DNA of 64,000 bases from Adiantum capillus-veneris (Eukaryota; Streptophyta; Polypodiopsida; Polypodiales; Pteridaceae). The translations under genes were made by a program, and so were the position numbers. Under the pieces are notes generated by a model that searched no databases, had not been told where the DNA came from, and saw only the letters and a program-made list of their open reading frames with translations. The stretch covers positions 54,481,768 to 54,545,767 of the forward strand of contig CM043944.1 in the NCBI GenBank assembly GCA_014529385.2, in the 5' to 3' direction. Position 1 is the first letter of the stretch. Each line of letters starts with the position of its first letter. This document shows, piece after piece, positions 39,904-51,520 of the stretch.

Positions 39904-41448
39904 TCAAAGCTTATCAGCTCCGAGGGCCTTGGTAAAGATATCTGCTATCTACTCCTCTGTGCTGACGTAGACCAAGTCGATGTCGCCCGCCAACACTCGC
40001 TCTTGAACGTAGTGGTAATGGACCTCTATGTGTTTGGTCCTGGCATGGAACACTGGGTTCCTAGCCAAATGCATGCTGCTCAGGTTGTCACAATGGATGA
40101 AAATCTCCTGGTCCACCTGCACTCCCAAGTCCTCAAGTAATGTGCGTAGCCAAGCTACCTCGCACGCCGCAACTGTTGCACCTCTATACTCGGCCTCTAT
40201 GCTCGATAAAGCAACCGTAGGCTGCTTTTTGCTGCTCCAAGTAATAGCAGCACTCCCAAAAGAGAACATGAAGCCACTCGTAGATCTGCTATCAACAATG
40301 CTACCTGCCCAATCTGCATCTGTATACCCATACAATGCTAATGGTGCATCTGCTGCATAGAACAATGTGTAGTCAAGAGTACCTTGCACATACCTAATTG
40401 TGCGTCGTACTCCATCCAAATGTGGCTTCCTCGGAAGCTGCATGAACTGACTCTCCAAGCCTACTGTGTAGCTCAAGTCTGGCCTCGTGATAGTCAAGTA
40501 GATTAGACTACCCACAATCTTCCTGTACATGTTGACATCCTCAACAACATCACCCTTCTCTACACTCAGCTTTGCATTCACATCCAAGGGAATAGAAATT
40601 GGCTTACAATCAGCCATACCATACTTTGACAACATGTCCAAAGCATACTGTCTCTGTGATAGCCATACACCCTCTGGAGTCCTGATCACCTCAATGCCAA
40701 GAAAGTAGCGCAACTCGCCTAAATCTTTCATTTCAAACTCCTGTTTGAGAAGACCCTTCACATGGTCAATCTCCATAGCATTGTCACCAACAATAATAAG
40801 GTCATCTACATATATGGTAATGACCACAATCCCCACATCACTCTCACGTACATAGAGTGAATGATCAGCATGAGCTCTCCTAAAACCAATACTGACAAGA
40901 TATTTGGCAATCCTGTCATACCATGCTCTAGAGCCCTGCTTCAAACCATACAAAGCTTTGAGAAGTCTGCATACATAATCTGGGTAACCTGGATCAACAT
41001 AACCAGGTGGCTGATCCATATACACTTTCTCTTGCAACTCACCATTCAAGAAGGCATTCTTTACATCCATTTGATGCATAATCCATCCTCTAGATGCAGC
41101 CACTACTATGATAGCTCTCACAGTCGTCATCTTTGCCACTGGAGCAAAGGTCTCCTCATAGTCTATGCCATACGTCTGTGCATCACCCTTTGTGACCAGC
41201 CTTGCCTTGTGATGCTCAATGTTACCATCAGCCTTATGCTTGGTTTTATACACCCATTTACAGCCAATAGCTTTCTTGCCACTTGGCAATGGCACCAACT
41301 CCCATGTGTTGTTTGCTTCCAATGTAGCCATCTCTTCATTCATTGCATCATCCCAATGCACATTTCCAACTGCATCCTCAAAACATGTGGGCAACTCTGA
41401 CTTTATTAGATTTACGCGGTCCTGGGTCACTCCTTTGCCCTCTAGCAT
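39904..41448 (-). pseudogene. Copia reverse transcriptase and RNase H
   Basis: A 499-aa open frame with NTWELVPLPSGKKAIGCKWV, QMDVKNAFLNGEL, LLKALYGLKQGSRAWYD and ITIYVDDLIIVG (YVDD active site near residue 220). RNase H motifs follow: GYTDADWAGS, SSIEAEYRG, CDNLSSMHLARNP and HTKHIEVHYH-like. A CAG-to-TAG change at 39946-39948 cuts off the conserved ADIFTKALG tail, whose own stop is at 39904. Copies element RNA into DNA. Nearly intact domain by domain. Confidence 0.9.
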
Positions 41449-43204
41449 CTTCTTGTACTTTCCTTACACCAGGTGTCCTGACAGCCGGGATTCAAAATTC
41501 CTCATCAAGACTTTGTTCAGAACCATCTGAATCCATGTCTACATGTGAAAAACCTGATGATGCATCAGCCATAAAGGGAGGTTCATCAACCTTTTCCTTT
41601 CCTTTTCATGATACATTCCTTGTACCTGTTGGTGGAGTAACCTGCGTACGTAGTCTACCATTCCATGGTCTCAACAGAGCCACGAGAAGAGGACTCTTGT
41701 GGTCCAGTCAAAACCTGTGACTGTGGCCTCACATTTTGTACAACCACATCATCTTTTACATCAGCCCCAATAGTGCCATGTGCATTACTATACCAGCTGC
41801 TCATCTCATCAAAGACTACATCTCTGCTCACTCATAATTCTCGTGTAGTAGGATTGTAGCACCTGTACCCCTTTTGTTCAAGGGAATATCCCACAAGAAT
41901 ACATTTCTCTGCTTTAGGATCCAATTTCTTACGCAACTCATCTAGTACATGCATGTAAGCTATGCAGCCAAACACTTTCAAGTCTGCCAAATCAGGCTTT
42001 GTACCTGTAAACTTTTCCTCAGGTGTTACATCATGCACCACAGTTGTAGGTGTCCTGTTCATAATGTACACAGCTGTATTTACCGCTTCAGCCCAGAAAT
42101 GATGAGGCATGTTCTTCTCATTCATCAATGCACATGCAACCTCTACAATGTGCCTGTTTTTCCTTTCTGCGACCCCATTCTGTTGTGGAGTATATCTGCA
42201 TGTAAACTGCCTGCGTATACCATGCATTCACAGAAAATCTGAAAAATCATTGGAGAAGTACTCTCCCTCTCCATCTGACCTCAATGTCTTGATTTGCATA
42301 TCTGTCTCCTTCTCAATCATGACTTTGAAGTCTTGAAAGTGACCAAACACTTCACTTTTGTTACGCATGAAGTAGACCCATACTTTCCTTGTATGGTCAT
42401 CAATGAAAGAGACATAATACCTGCAACCATGTATACTTGCAGTATCGGTTGGACCCCAAACATCTGTGTGCACCACCTCAAGTGGCTTTTTACATACATT
42501 GCGCTCATGTGGAAATGAGCCCTTGACTGTTTTCCAAATTGGCATGCTGCACACACTTTATGCATACCATCCACCTTGAATTTGGGAAAACCTTTTACAA
42601 TCTGTTTTGATTGCATGCTGCGCAATCTGTGCTCATTGACATGGCCAATGTGTTTGTGCCAAATGTCAACATCAGCCACAACACCTGTGCCCTGTGCAAA
42701 TAATGCAGCTTTTACCTCAGGCATGTCTACATTCAGCGTAAACATTCTGCCCACACATTTGCCCTCTGTGATCAGCTTACAGCCATTCTGGAAATCTTCT
42801 ACATAACAGCCATTTGGATTGAAGCGAACCTGCAAACCCTGCTCAACCATTTGTCCAACAGAAACAAGATTCTTTGTAATGTTTGGGACATGAAGTACAT
42901 CTGCTAAGTACTTTGATTTCCCACTCTTTGTATTTAGAGGTATGTCCCCTACATGAGCAATGGGGTGAGCTGTGTCATCTCCTGTCTGCACATAGCCTGA
43001 CACATCTGGTTTGCGCATATCTCTAAACCACTCTCCACGAGACGTCATGTGATTAGAGGCACCTGAATCCACATACCAAACATCATCTTGGGTGGAATTC
43101 TCTGCAGTCATTGTATTCATTACATGCTGCATAACAAACATGCGCTCGTTTTTGCTGTCATCTGCATCTCTGCTAGTAGATGCATAGTTGCCCTGGTCTC
43201 TCTT
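41449..43204 (-). pseudogene. Copia protease and integrase, frameshifted
   Basis: Starts in frame with gag past a single TGA (43205-43207). VWYVDSGASNHMTS is the protease active site (DSG). WHKHIGHVN is the pre-integrase zinc region, with CxxC further on (CAACQFG). The core has VVHTDVWGP (Asp), TLRSDGEGEYFS (Asp) and YTPQQNGVAERKNR (Glu). A frameshift lies near 42540, TGA codons at 42228-42230 and 41829-41831, and the 41449-41830 spacer to RT is shifted again. Confidence 0.85.
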
Positions 43205-44095
43205 TCAACTTGCTTTTCCCTTTGGACAGTCACATGACATGTGACCTCTTTCACCACAAGTCCAACATTCTCTGCTATCTGGAGTATGTTGCTGCCTGCT
43301 TGATCCTGCACCACGACCTCTTTGACTCCCCCTGCCTTGAGATTGGTTTCCCCTGCCACCTATATTGTTTTGATTTGATTGACCTTCCAGAAATTGGCCC
43401 CTGCAACCCCTTGGGCCTCGACCACGACCTCTACCTCTACCTCTGTTGGAGTTAGAATAGAAGTCCTGTTCAGAATTATTTTTGCCATGAGAAGAAGATG
43501 TGTCAAGGTTCTTCTCCTCAAGAATAAGCATAGAAATCAAATCTTGGAACACGGGGATGTCGTCTCTTGTATTCATGGAAGACCTAAAATGTACATACTC
43601 ATCTCCTAAACCATCCAAGCATGCACGGACAATGTCATCGTCTTCCACTGAGACTTTAATAGATCCAAGAGCCTCAATGATACTCTTGATCTTCAAGGCA
43701 CAATCATTGATTGAGAGGTTGTTCCTCTTAACCTGATTTAGCTCCGACTTTAGTTGAAGCTTCCTGGCCTTGGTGTTCACCTCGAACACTCTGCCTAAGT
43801 TTCTCCATGCAATGGTGGGGGTTTCAGCATCCTGTACATAGCCCATCATGCCATCTATGATGCTCATAGAAAGCCAATAAATCAATTTGCTCTGGCCTTG
43901 TTGCCAGTCCCTCAAAGCTTTCCTTTGTTCTGCTGTAGCATTTGCCTCGGGAATCTCTGGTTCCTTTTCATTGTCTCCTTCTACATAGTCCCAATAACCT
44001 TTTCCTTTTAGGAAATTTTTTATTTTGAACTTCCATGCAGGGTAGTTATTTTTCTCAAGCTTCTCAGTAACAATCTGACTGAAACCGTCAGACAT
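43205..44095 (-). CDS. Copia gag (296 aa)
   Basis: UBN2-type Gag with NYPAWKFKIKNFLKGKGYWDYV at the start, a helical middle, then a Gly/Arg-rich RGRGRGRGPRGCRG stretch and a zinc knuckle CWTCGERGHMSCDC (C-x2-C-x4-H-x4-C) at the C-terminus. Stops at a TGA beyond which the same frame continues into protease, so the stop may be a CGA mutation or a programmed read-through point. Start MSDGFSQIV lies ~250 bp after the primer site. Confidence 0.88.
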   Translation of the reverse strand: MSDGFSQIVTEKLEKNNYPAWKFKIKNFLKGKGYWDYVEGDNEKEPEIPEANATAEQRKALRDWQQGQSKLIYWLSMSIIDGMMGYVQDAETPTIAWRNLGRVFEVNTKARKLQLKSELNQVKRNNLSINDCALKIKSIIEALGSIKVSVEDDDIVRACLDGLGDEYVHFRSSMNTRDDIPVFQDLISMLILEEKNLDTSSSHGKNNSEQDFYSNSNRGRGRGRGRGPRGCRGQFLEGQSNQNNIGGRGNQSQGRGSQRGRGAGSSRQQHTPDSRECWTCGERGHMSCDCPKGKAS

Positions 44096-44339
44096 CTTGA
44101 AGCACTAAGACAAAATAGCTGCAATCTGCAAAAACCTGCAAATCTGCTGAACCTGCTATCGTGGTACCTGTAACGCTTTCTACACTCAACGAGTCTCCAC
44201 AATCAAGCGTACATACAACCACTGTACTTGTACAGTAAATCTCTGTATACTGCACTTTGGAGACCTGTTCAAAAACTTGTGGATTGCGAACGAAGGGATT
44301 GCGATGCTCTTGCTCTCGTAGCCTCTCTTGCCTGCACCA

Positions 44340-44352
44340 GGCTCTGATACCA
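44340..44352 (-). promoter_or_regulatory. Primer binding site (tRNA-iMet) of the copia element
   Basis: Minus-strand TGGTATCAGAGCC begins at the 5' LTR edge, the standard plant initiator-Met tRNA complement. Confidence 0.92.
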
Positions 44353-44674
44353 TGTAAAGAATGAGGATTCAAGAGAGCTACACAAGACAAGCACAAAGTA
44401 CACAGAGATGGAAATCTTCTTCTTCTTCTTCACAGAAAAGAGAGTACAAAATGACTAAGTGCTAAAGCTGACAAGTAGCACATATGTACATGCGGTCACT
44501 AAGTGTGAACTCGCTAGAAGCGTACAAGGCTGGCAGTATAAGTGTAGTCCAGCTGTAGAATCAATGGCAGAGATCCTCCGTGTCGGTCACCTAACGCGCC
44601 AGTGAGTAAATGCCGTAAGCGGCCAAGACCCGTAGTGGATGCCAGCTCAAGGTGTAGAGCTCGACATCTCAACA
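44353..44674 (-). repeat. 5' LTR of the copia element
   Basis: 322 bp. It is followed (plus direction) by AAGAT at 44675-44679. Confidence 0.92.
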
Positions 44675-44764
44675 AAGATCACGTTGGGAAAGACCACCTT
44701 TTGAAGTGCTAGCATGGCCCTGTATAACAACAAAGACTAGAGTTCCAAAGTGCCTACAAGTGCC

Positions 44765-45061
44765 CTATGCATGCAAAGACTCCGCCTCATCCAAAAATTG
44801 ACGCACTTTGCTCTCTAGGTAGAAACTAAGCTTGACTTCGAAAGGCTTTTTCTTTTCTACAACCATGGAAGGGTTGAAGAATAGTACATAAGGAGATGGA
44901 AAACTATCTAACTTAGTTTTTTTTATAGTCACATTTTCAATGTGCACAAAGTCTCCTACAGCAAGAGTGTCAATGAATTGCGCAATTAATTGATTGCTAA
45001 CAGCACAAGTGATGGTGTCAGTGTTGAGTGGGTCAACTAGGTCTATCTTAAGGTAGTGCAT
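44765..45061 (-). pseudogene. OB-fold-like coding segment, part of a disrupted gene
   Basis: A 98-aa frame with LKIDLVDPLNTDTITCAVSN, then FIDTLAVGDFVHIENVTIKK. This pattern recalls OB-fold ssDNA-binding proteins (RPA or MEIOB-like) in strand order and the VGDxVxIEN turn. That is only a resemblance from memory. Stop codons occur just upstream (45062-45100). Same strand as the segments on either side. Confidence 0.3.
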
Positions 45062-45420
45062 ATACTTAGGGACTTATGGGCTTTGTTTCTAAGTCCCTTA
45101 TCAATTCAGTATGCACCCCTCAAATGCAAACCAAAGGAAATTCTCAGTGATGTCAACAATGCATAATAGAGGGATTTTAGTGGGAATATAAGGCACAAGA
45201 GAAGACGAACTAGCGGGAATCACATCCTCATGCTAACACTCAGTAGTAGTATGTTCATCTAGGTTGGCACCCTCTGTAGTGCTCTCAGTTTTTGTAGCTG
45301 TAGCAGGTGATGGACCCTCCAGAAAAGGTTTGGCTGCCACAACAGAAAACAAAACTCGTAAGGGTTGGACACAAGAATAGAATATCTATGGGGTGCAAGC
45401 AAGCCTTACTTGGTGCCATT

Positions 45421-45636
45421 GTCACCTCGCAAGTCTTGAAAAGTGTAGTGCCACTGCACCACCTTGATTAACACACTTGAGGCATGTGGGCCCAATGCCA
45501 AGAGAAGAAGAAACATCAAGCTTAGGCAGAATCAAAGTGCTCCTTGTGCGGAGTGGAGGCACATGATCAAGAATGAGGCTACTATCGGGTTCCAAGAATG
45601 ACACAGCCGTATCACGGTGTACTATCTTGTTTAACT
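45421..45636 (-). pseudogene. Putative exon 2 of the disrupted gene
   Basis: A minus-strand TTTTTATTTTTTCAG acceptor directly precedes 45636. The frame continues from exon 1 across an 81-bp putative intron (45637-45717): GAT-G joins AG-TTA to give DELNKIVHRDTAV. The exon includes SLILDHVPPLRTRSTLILPK. No known domain. Confidence 0.35.
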
Positions 45637-45717
45637 CTGAAAAAATAAAAAGCAAAATTGCATTATTGCCAAGCATACATCAAGCAATTTATATAAGTTA
45701 TCAAGCTATTGAGTCAC

Positions 45718-45835
45718 CATCTTCAAACTCCATGGAGCGAATGTCACTAGATTCATCGCACACAGGTTCCACGTTGTCATCATAGACAACGTTATGTCCA
45801 TCAGATGGCTTTTGTGAGAAGGAAGAGGCAGCCAT
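45718..45835 (-). pseudogene. Putative exon 1 with start codon
   Basis: ATG at 45833-45835 opens MAASSFSQKPSDGHNVVYDD and runs to a GTGACT splice-donor-like site after 45718. An acidic, low-complexity N-terminus. A minus-strand TATA motif lies ~180 bp upstream. The gene, if real, was later split by the copia element. Confidence 0.35.
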
Positions 45836-46009
45836 ATTAAGAGAGTATGGCAAATAATGTTCACGCAACTATTACTTGACGTGTTCAAAAGAAGCAAAGA
45901 GAAAAGAACATTCTTTAGCTAGAGAAACAATACTTCACACAGTCAAGTTGGGATCTTAGGATCAATAAGGGAGAGGGATAGTCTTGAACTAATTTTTGCA
46001 GCAGCAACA

Positions 46010-46020
46010 CTACTTATATA
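46010..46020 (-). promoter_or_regulatory. TATA-like box upstream of 45835
   Basis: Minus-strand AGTATATAAG about 180 bp upstream of the ATG. Confidence 0.35.
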
Positions 46021-46309
46021 CTACAATCCTCCCTTCTCTTTCTCAACGTTCACTTAGTCTTAAGGCTCTGTTAAATGGATTTGACACATATTTAGACACA
46101 TACAAGACAACATCAAATTCAAAGGCATGAATGAGCTAGTGGACCAAGGAACACCAATCAGAAAGGGTACCCCCACTTTATCCATTCGTACTCTTCTTGT
46201 CCATAGACTGTGCAATTTGAGGTTCCAACTTGAGCTAGATCCAAGAGTATGTGCTGGTGGTCTAGGGTTCCCACCATGCTCATACGTTGAACACCACGGA
46301 AACAGTGAA

Positions 46310-46860
46310 AGGACGAGCCTAAAATTTCCTCTTGGCAAACTCAGCGAAAAGAAGTTTTCATGCTCGAGTAGATGATTTTTCTCGAGCACTTAGAGGAGAA
46401 CAATTTCCAAACACCAACATTCGTGGGGAATTGTGCCTCATCCTAATAGCTTGCCAATTTCAATCTCAAAAATGCCGGTTAAGGGCACGACAGTGTTTGG
46501 AGAAAATCTTTTTCCAAAACATACAAAATTTCTTTTCTTGGATTTGTCAAGAGAAAATTTCAAAACACCAAGTTAACTTTTTGGGTTTTAAGTATATCTT
46601 TCTCTTTTTGGAGCGAAATGTTTCCCATCTTAATAGCGTGTCAACTCCAATTTCAAAAAATGCCGGTTGAGGGTACAACAATGCTCAAAACGAAGCACTT
46701 TTCCTAACATACAAAATTCCCTCCCGTGGATTTTCCAAGAGGAAATTTTAGAAAATCAAGTTAATTTTTCAGGCTTATACACTACTTTTTTCTATTTTGG
46801 AGTGGAATTTTCCTCTTTCCCCTTGGCCTCACCGGCATTTTTGAGATTGAAAATGGCACG
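46310..46860. repeat. Diverged ~190-bp repeats, part of an inverted cluster
   Basis: Two direct units (near 46440-46620 and 46621-46810) share CCAATTTCAA, AAATGCCGGTT, AACATACAAAATT and a CCAAGAGGAAA-like stretch followed by a T-rich tract. A reverse-complement version occurs at 46315-46390 and 47260-47345. Non-coding. Confidence 0.6.
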
Positions 46861-47259
46861 ATAATAAGTTGAGGCACATTTTTCTTGAACACTCGGGCAT
46901 GAGCAAAAGGAGAAATTCTGCCCAAAAATCTACAAATGTATGTTTTTGCAATGCAGCTTGCAGCACGATTGTGGCGCGTGCGATGTTTACTATGGCATTT
47001 CTTCCGTGTTACTAGTTAGGCTCCATCACATCTCGAGTGCAACTCTGCTTATGGGACTCACATGGCGGACATGTACGTAGTACAACACTGTGGCAATGTG
47101 GAGATTTGAGAAGGCATGCACGTTCCTCCGTCTTGCGCTTCGCCTTCACCCAAATCCCTCAAAAGATGATGGCCGTCCACGTGGAGGACAGCCTTCAAAG
47201 TACGCCCAGCTCAACACAACACAACACTAAGGACTTTTCTTAGAAGGCCAAAAACCCAA

Positions 47260-47349
47260 AAGTAAACCTAATTTTCTAAATTTCCTCTTGGGAAATTCAA
47301 GAAAGAGAATTTTGTATGTTTGGGGAAATGATTTTTTCCGAACACTGCA

Positions 47350-47414
<65 letters not shown>

Positions 47415-47500
47415 CACACAGGCGAGTGGATCCATTGGATTAGATGATGCACGACGTTTCTGTATGTCCTCTCACATATGTGAGGCAGTCTTGGTACCAT

Positions 47501-47564
<64 letters not shown>

Positions 47565-47729
47565 GCAATTTTGTATGTTTGGGAAAATGACTTTTTCCGA
47601 ACACTGCATCTCTCTCTTTCTCTCTCTCTGTCACACACACATGCACACAGACGAGTGGATCCATTGGATTAGACGATGCATGATGTTTCTGTATGTCCTC
47701 TCACATATATGAGGCAGTCTTGGTACCAT

Positions 47730-47791
<62 letters not shown>

Positions 47792-47796
47792 GCACT
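47260..47796. repeat. Inverted unit followed by a ~250-bp tandem duplication with TC/CA microsatellites
   Basis: 47262-47330 is the reverse complement of part of the 46.7 kb unit. Then 47312-47567 and 47570-47796 are tandem copies. Each has TTTTTCCGAACACTGCATC, a TC tract, a CA tract, GCGAGTGGATCCATTGG-like sequence and a long TC tract (47503-47563; 47733-47789). Confidence 0.8.
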
Positions 47797-48417
47797 TGAC
47801 TCGTCCGGCTCCTGATTGATGCTTTTGAGCTCAACTCACAAGACCAAGCTCTTGAGAGTGTGCAAAATATGAAGGCACCTTCCTCGGTGCTTATCTGATA
47901 ACATCTTCATAACTACAATCGAGTACATGTAGCATAGCTCAATGTTGCTTTGTCTCAGCCTGCATCACCAACCCTACAGGAGGAAGTCAAGGAACAGAGC
48001 CAGTAGAGATATGGAGGGTACTCGTATTTTCATGAAGTGCGTTGTGCAAGACTCGCAGGAGCCTCAAGACGAGCATCGAGGTCTAGTCTCTAGATAAGAC
48101 CTTCTGCTTTTGCAGGTGCAAGATGGGCCCGAGCGGGGGGGGGGGGGGAGGGAGGACTAGGATAGACTCCTTAGAGTCGTGTGTGACTCTGCGAGTCTGT
48201 GTTACTATAGTCTAGCTCATGATGTCACCCTCCGACCTCGACAATCTAAGCACAAACTTGCACACGACTCCAAGAAAAATTTCGTATGTGGCTCCAAGAC
48301 TTCACGTCATCCTACAAAACTGTTGGCCGTCCACATGGACACCATCCGTGAAAGTACGCCCAATGTAGCCCAACACTAAGTCCTTTCATTAACAGGCCAA
48401 AAAGAATGTTTTTTTCC
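47797..48417. other. Unassigned sequence with a G-run
   Basis: No recognisable gene. A G14-type run lies near 48134-48149. Confidence 0.4.
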
Positions 48418-48650
48418 ATATGACACTAATCCATAAGCTTTATCCAATGGCCCACAATTGCACCAAAAATCCAACACTTTACTAAGGACTCCTTTTGTAC
48501 TCCAAAAATAACCTCCTTTATCATTAACCAAAAGGGGAGCAATCACTAATCATTAAGGCCTCATTCCTTTTAGGCATGCCAAAGAACAAAGTGAAAGGGG
48601 ATGAGAAAAATTGTGCTCGACACAATACTTTTAAAAAAAAGAGCAAAACT
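48418..48650. repeat. Dispersed repeat with AAGCTTTATCCAATGG
   Basis: Resembles 51176-51275 and 51413-51510: ATGACACTAATCC, AAGCTTTATCCAATGG, ATCCAACACTTTACTAAGGA, then a GACACAATACT segment. Non-coding, direct orientation. Confidence 0.6.
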
Positions 48651-49075
48651 CACAATTGTGAGTGAATTATATATCCCAACCAACTCGCCCCCTTATCCTT
48701 GATACATAAGGTTCTTTATCATGTTCTTCTGAGATCTTTTAATTATCAAAAGCCAAGATTTTCCCCCGTGTTAGACATACCCTCTGTTGACCACAAGGAA
48801 CTAGTAGTCCTAAACCAATCCTCCAAGTGTTGCTTGTGCCCGAGCGTCCATATTAGCACTTCGCTTTCTTGTATAATTTATGTGAAGCTTGCCACCTTAA
48901 GACCTCCTTCAAACGCACGGCGGTTCCTTGTCTGCCATACATTATGTAAGAAGAAGTACCTGAGGATTTGAGTGCTGGTGAGGATGGTAGGACCACCTAA
49001 ATTCTTTCCTCCAAGGAATAGATTTGTCTTATAAAATCCAATATTCCATGTTCTTTGGACCCACTTGCATATTTT

Positions 49076-49354
49076 TCATGCGAGGCCTTTGATAGTTGGG
49101 CAATCCATGAGGAGGTGGGCCAAATCTTCACTAGCCAACCTGCACCCCAAGCATCGATCTGACCCAATCCCTCTTTCCTGGATCTTCACCCCGATCGGCA
49201 GAGCACCACAAATTACCTTCCATAAAAATACCTTCATGTGCTGCGGAACCTTTGGCTTCCAGATGTTCTCCATTACTTGCCTCCACCTTTCCCGCGGCCA
49301 TTGTTTTTTCCATATCTTGTTAAGGGAGCTAGACCAGTTCTTCTTATGCATCAT
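49076..49354 (-). pseudogene. LINE zf-RVT C-terminal domain, copy 1
   Basis: 92-aa frame with ENIWKPKVPQHMKVFLWKVI and GALPIGVKIQERGIGSDRCL, then C-x2-C and HLLMDC. This is the zinc-binding region found after RT in plant LINEs. Confidence 0.78.
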
Positions 49355-49709
49355 TGTATGGTAAATGTCTTTAGGATGGGGCTTCCATAAGAGACTAGTT
49401 CCGGGCCATTTCCAGGCGTTCGAATCAAACCCCGAATCAGATAGGCATCACTATATTGTCAAGCTCTTTCCTCACTTTGTGGACCAACAAGACCTCCAAG
49501 CTATTCAGTTGGTGCTGGGTAGCCAGAAGGTCGATGGTTTTCCAACTCTTGTTGTCACTATCCCTGAAGTGCCCTAGTCAATTCAGACCCTTATTATTCA
49601 GCTTCCTGGATGTCTCTATCCAATAGGGAATTTGTGATGGATCTACATCGTTGGAAATCCAAGGGGACCAACGCAAAATGGAGTTCTTGAAGTATCTGGT
49701 TTTTCCCCC

Positions 49710-51110
49710 CTACTTTAAGACTCCTGCTGCTCTATTGCATTTTCTTATCAATTCTCCTGAGATGCCCCCCAATTTTAGGGTAGTCCACGTAGGGGCTAAC
49801 AACTTGTCATGAACCTCCACCCCTCTCCACTTTCCACCTTTCGAGCCAAGTTTAGCTGCTTCTATCATATCTTTGATCATGACAACCCAAACTTGATCAT
49901 GTTTAGCTAAGGAAACAACAAATTTGGCACAACAAGCTTCTGCATGGGCCACAGGGTTCATAATTTTAAGGCCTCCTTGATTCCTTGGCCGAGCAACCGA
50001 TTTCCAACGGGCCCATTGCCATGGCCTGAAGGACTTTGTATTGTTTTTCCATAAAAACCTTTTCACTAGTTTTAAGAACTCTTTCTAGTGACAATTAGCC
50101 ATCTTGAGAAGCGGTCTAGTGAAGGAAATTTAAGGAATCATAAAGGCATTTATCACTTTTATCTGACTTGGAAACGGGAGAAGAGCATACTCCCACCTAC
50201 TCATTTTTGTTTTGATTTTTTCAAGCACCCACTCAAATCTTTACTTGTGAGTTACGTCCATCCCCAAGGGGGCTCCCAAATGTCTGAAGATATTCCCTTT
50301 TGTGACAATCTCCCCCGATTAGTCAGAAGGGTCAAATGAGTCATTTTCTGATAGGGAGATCAGCCTTGACTTCTCTATATTACAATGGGACCCCGAAGCT
50401 ACTGAGAATATCTGTACAATCTCAAGAGCTTTCCTGATGACTTGGGGGCATGCCTTTAAGCAGAGGAGAGAATCGTCTGCAAAAAGTTTTGCTAGGAGTT
50501 GGCTATTTCCTGGCAAAGCCAGGCCTTGCAACTCCCCTCGTTCTGCACTAGCTTCGAGAGTCGTGATTAAAGGATGTGATCCTATCGCAAAAAGCAGGGG
50601 GGACCAGAGGGCATCCCTACTTAATAGACCTTTTTGACCTCAAAAGATACCACACTTCTATCGTTGAAAAGGAGCTCTGACTGGCTTCCAGCTCCCAATA
50701 CACTTACTAGGCGACATAGGCGCGGCCCAAAGCCCAGAGCTTCCATGACGACTTCTATATATGTCCATGTTATTCTGTCATAAGCCTTATCCAGGTCCAA
50801 CTGTAGCAATACACACTCTTGCTTTGTGACAATTGCGTACTCAATGGGGAGAGATGATCTTGGTTAGTAAGGGGGCTAGTCTGAGGGCTACAACTTTAAC
50901 AATAATTTTGTAGGACACCGACATCATCGTTATAGGGTGCCAGTGTTTGAGTTGAGAACAACAGATCTGTTTGGGGATGGTTTTGATAAGCCCTCTCTTT
51001 ACACTTATCTCCAACGACCCTTCGACAATGGCTTCATTGGCCAACCTTGTGATTGTGACCTTGAGACCGTCCCAAAATTCTCGACACAATACTATCAACA
51101 CCCTCTTGCA
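49710..51110 (-). pseudogene. LINE reverse transcriptase, copy 1
   Basis: Pieces in order are IKTIPKQICCSQLKHWHPIT and SYKIIVKVVALRL (50841-51188), LDLDKAYDRITWTYIEVVMEA (50621-50809), AKLFADDSLLCLKA with the FADD active site (50319-50531), and FLWKNNTKSFRPWQWARW with NQGGLKIMNP (49710-50066). Frameshifts separate them. Confidence 0.8.
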
Positions 51111-51520
51111 AGAGGGCATAACAAAAATAATAATAAAAAGATTAATGATAATAAAAAGGTTTATTATCATTAACTTGCTATGTGGCATTAATCCTCAAGC
51201 CGCAAGCTTTATCCAATAGTAGAGAGATGCATCCAAAATCCAACCATTTACTAAGGATTACTTATGTAGCACAAAAATAAATTGAAAGAGAACGAGAAAG
51301 ATTGTGTTTGACACAATACTCAATGTGCCTCTTTAAAGAGAGAGGTACACAAATTTCAACACCCTTTCACAAGAACCTAAAAGAAATAACAAAAAAAGTC
51401 TATTATCATCAACTTGCCATGTGGCACTAATCTGCAAGCTTTATCCAATGGTTTAAAGATGCATCCAAAATCCAACACTTTACTGAGGACTACTTATGTA
51501 GTCTAAACAAAGTGAGAAGA
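51111..51520. repeat. Tandem ~240-bp units with hairpin and AAGCTTTATCCAATG motif
   Basis: Two direct units share CAACACCCT, TTATTATCATnAACTTGC, ATGTGGCA, GCAAGCTTTATCCAAT and ATCCAAAATCCAAC. A perfect CTCTTTAAAGAG palindrome (51329-51340) lies between them in the block also found near 3554. Confidence 0.65.

Larger units (their letters stand above)
39532..44674 (-). mobile_element. Complete Ty1/copia retrotransposon
   Basis: A 5143-bp element with two 322-bp LTRs, a 5-bp AAGAT duplication, a tRNA-iMet primer site and a polypurine tract. Minus-strand coding order is gag, protease, integrase, RT, RNase H (copia order). The LTRs differ at few positions, indicating a young insertion, yet pol has at least three nonsense codons and two frameshifts. 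It lands in a gene-like locus. Confidence 0.93.
48700..51110 (-). mobile_element. 5'-truncated LINE, copy 1
   Basis: Minus-strand non-LTR RT remnants run from the N-terminal RT block (near 51100) to the zf-RVT C-terminus (near 49076). No apurinic endonuclease domain is present, so the copy is 5' truncated, as is common for LINEs. Frames are broken by several stops and shifts. No LTRs. Confidence 0.78.

Noticed and set aside
44765-45061. Confident RPA or MEIOB gene call
   Set aside because: The similarity is a short OB-fold-like pattern recalled from memory, and frames around it are broken. It is reported only as a weak resemblance.
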